Below, piece after piece: positions 43,157 to 43,315 of a stretch of DNA of 43,315 nt. Positions within the stretch are counted from its first letter, which is position 1; every line of letters begins with the position of its first letter. Both the position numbers and the translations under genes were made by a program. The DNA comes from Clostridiales bacterium (GTDB lineage Bacteria > Bacillota > Clostridia > Oscillospirales > Acutalibacteraceae): NCBI GenBank assembly GCA_012523185.1, contig JAAYIY010000011.1:1-43315 (forward strand), read 5' to 3'. The notes beneath the pieces are model-generated. The model was given only the letters and a program-made list of their open reading frames with translations. It searched no databases and was not told where the DNA came from.

Positions 43157-43315
43157 AGGCAACACCGCGCAATGAGCGGCTGAAGCCCTTGTTGCACGCT
43201 TGCTTGCATCTTTTCCGTCATATCGCCCAAAAATGCTCGGCAATACAAAAAGTATTGCCTGCGCTTTTTAGACAATCTGACGAAAAAATCTGACGGCGCA
43301 ATCGCACAACAATCA
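43157..43315. mobile_element. Second MITE copy, cut by the window end
   Basis: After a TA (43155-43156) the sequence begins AGGCAACACCGCGCAAT and runs to the window end. It is the reverse complement of the element at 23281-23455, with roughly six differences counted by eye over about 158 bases. About 17 bases should be missing beyond the window. An ORF of 61 codons read leftward through it (43090-43275) is a by-product of the repeat. Confidence 0.8.

Overview
The window reads as chromosomal DNA of an anaerobic, low-to-mid GC Gram-positive bacterium of the class Clostridia (Oscillospirales-like by gene style; this is inference). Signs are class B sortases, Thr/Ala/Lys-rich linkers in envelope proteins, a SpoIID-type domain, strong GGAGG ribosome sites with many TTG/GTG starts, and sigma-A promoters that usually carry an extended -10 (TGA before TATAAT). 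No phage, CRISPR array or tRNA gene was seen. The main repeats are copies of a small TA-flanked MITE-like element.

Region 1 (1-8373, + strand): murC, a 1546-residue fusion of a GH2 beta-galactosidase and a serine beta-lactamase-like domain, a GH13 alpha-glucosidase and a YfbR-like HD nucleotidase, probably one transcript. It meets the next block at a bidirectional terminator.

Region 2 (8445-20171, - strand): a tight run read as iscS, thiI, cinA, two class B sortases, a large membrane protein, murL and murD. The large protein looks like a degenerate CinA copy joined by a membrane helix and linker to an extracytoplasmic SpoIID domain whose motif order is permuted. MurL next to MurD suggests that the D-Glu of peptidoglycan is made by epimerising UDP-MurNAc-L-Ala-L-Glu.

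Region 3 (20437-27648): a P-type Ca2+ ATPase (-), a complete 175-bp MITE, then recJ, tsaD and a Gfo/Idh/MocA oxidoreductase (+).

Region 4 (27788-35996, + strand): an aromatic amino acid operon, aroF-tyrA-aroB-aroA-aroC-pheA-aroEK-aroQ. It covers all seven shikimate steps plus the prephenate branch enzymes for Phe and Tyr. It is preceded by a textbook ribosome-stalling attenuator: a strong promoter, a 32-codon leader peptide with a YFYFYYF run, mutually exclusive 1:2, 2:3 and 3:4 stems, and a terminator.

Region 5 (36149-43315): a secreted protein of unknown function with an odd start, a flavin-reductase-like protein, a lone 5S rRNA gene with its own promoter and terminator, then on the - strand glmU, two related lipoproteins, pth and mnmE. 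The window ends inside a second MITE copy, inverted relative to the first.

The best candidates for something not yet described are the Phe/Tyr attenuator and the CinA-TM-permuted SpoIID protein with its two sortase neighbours.
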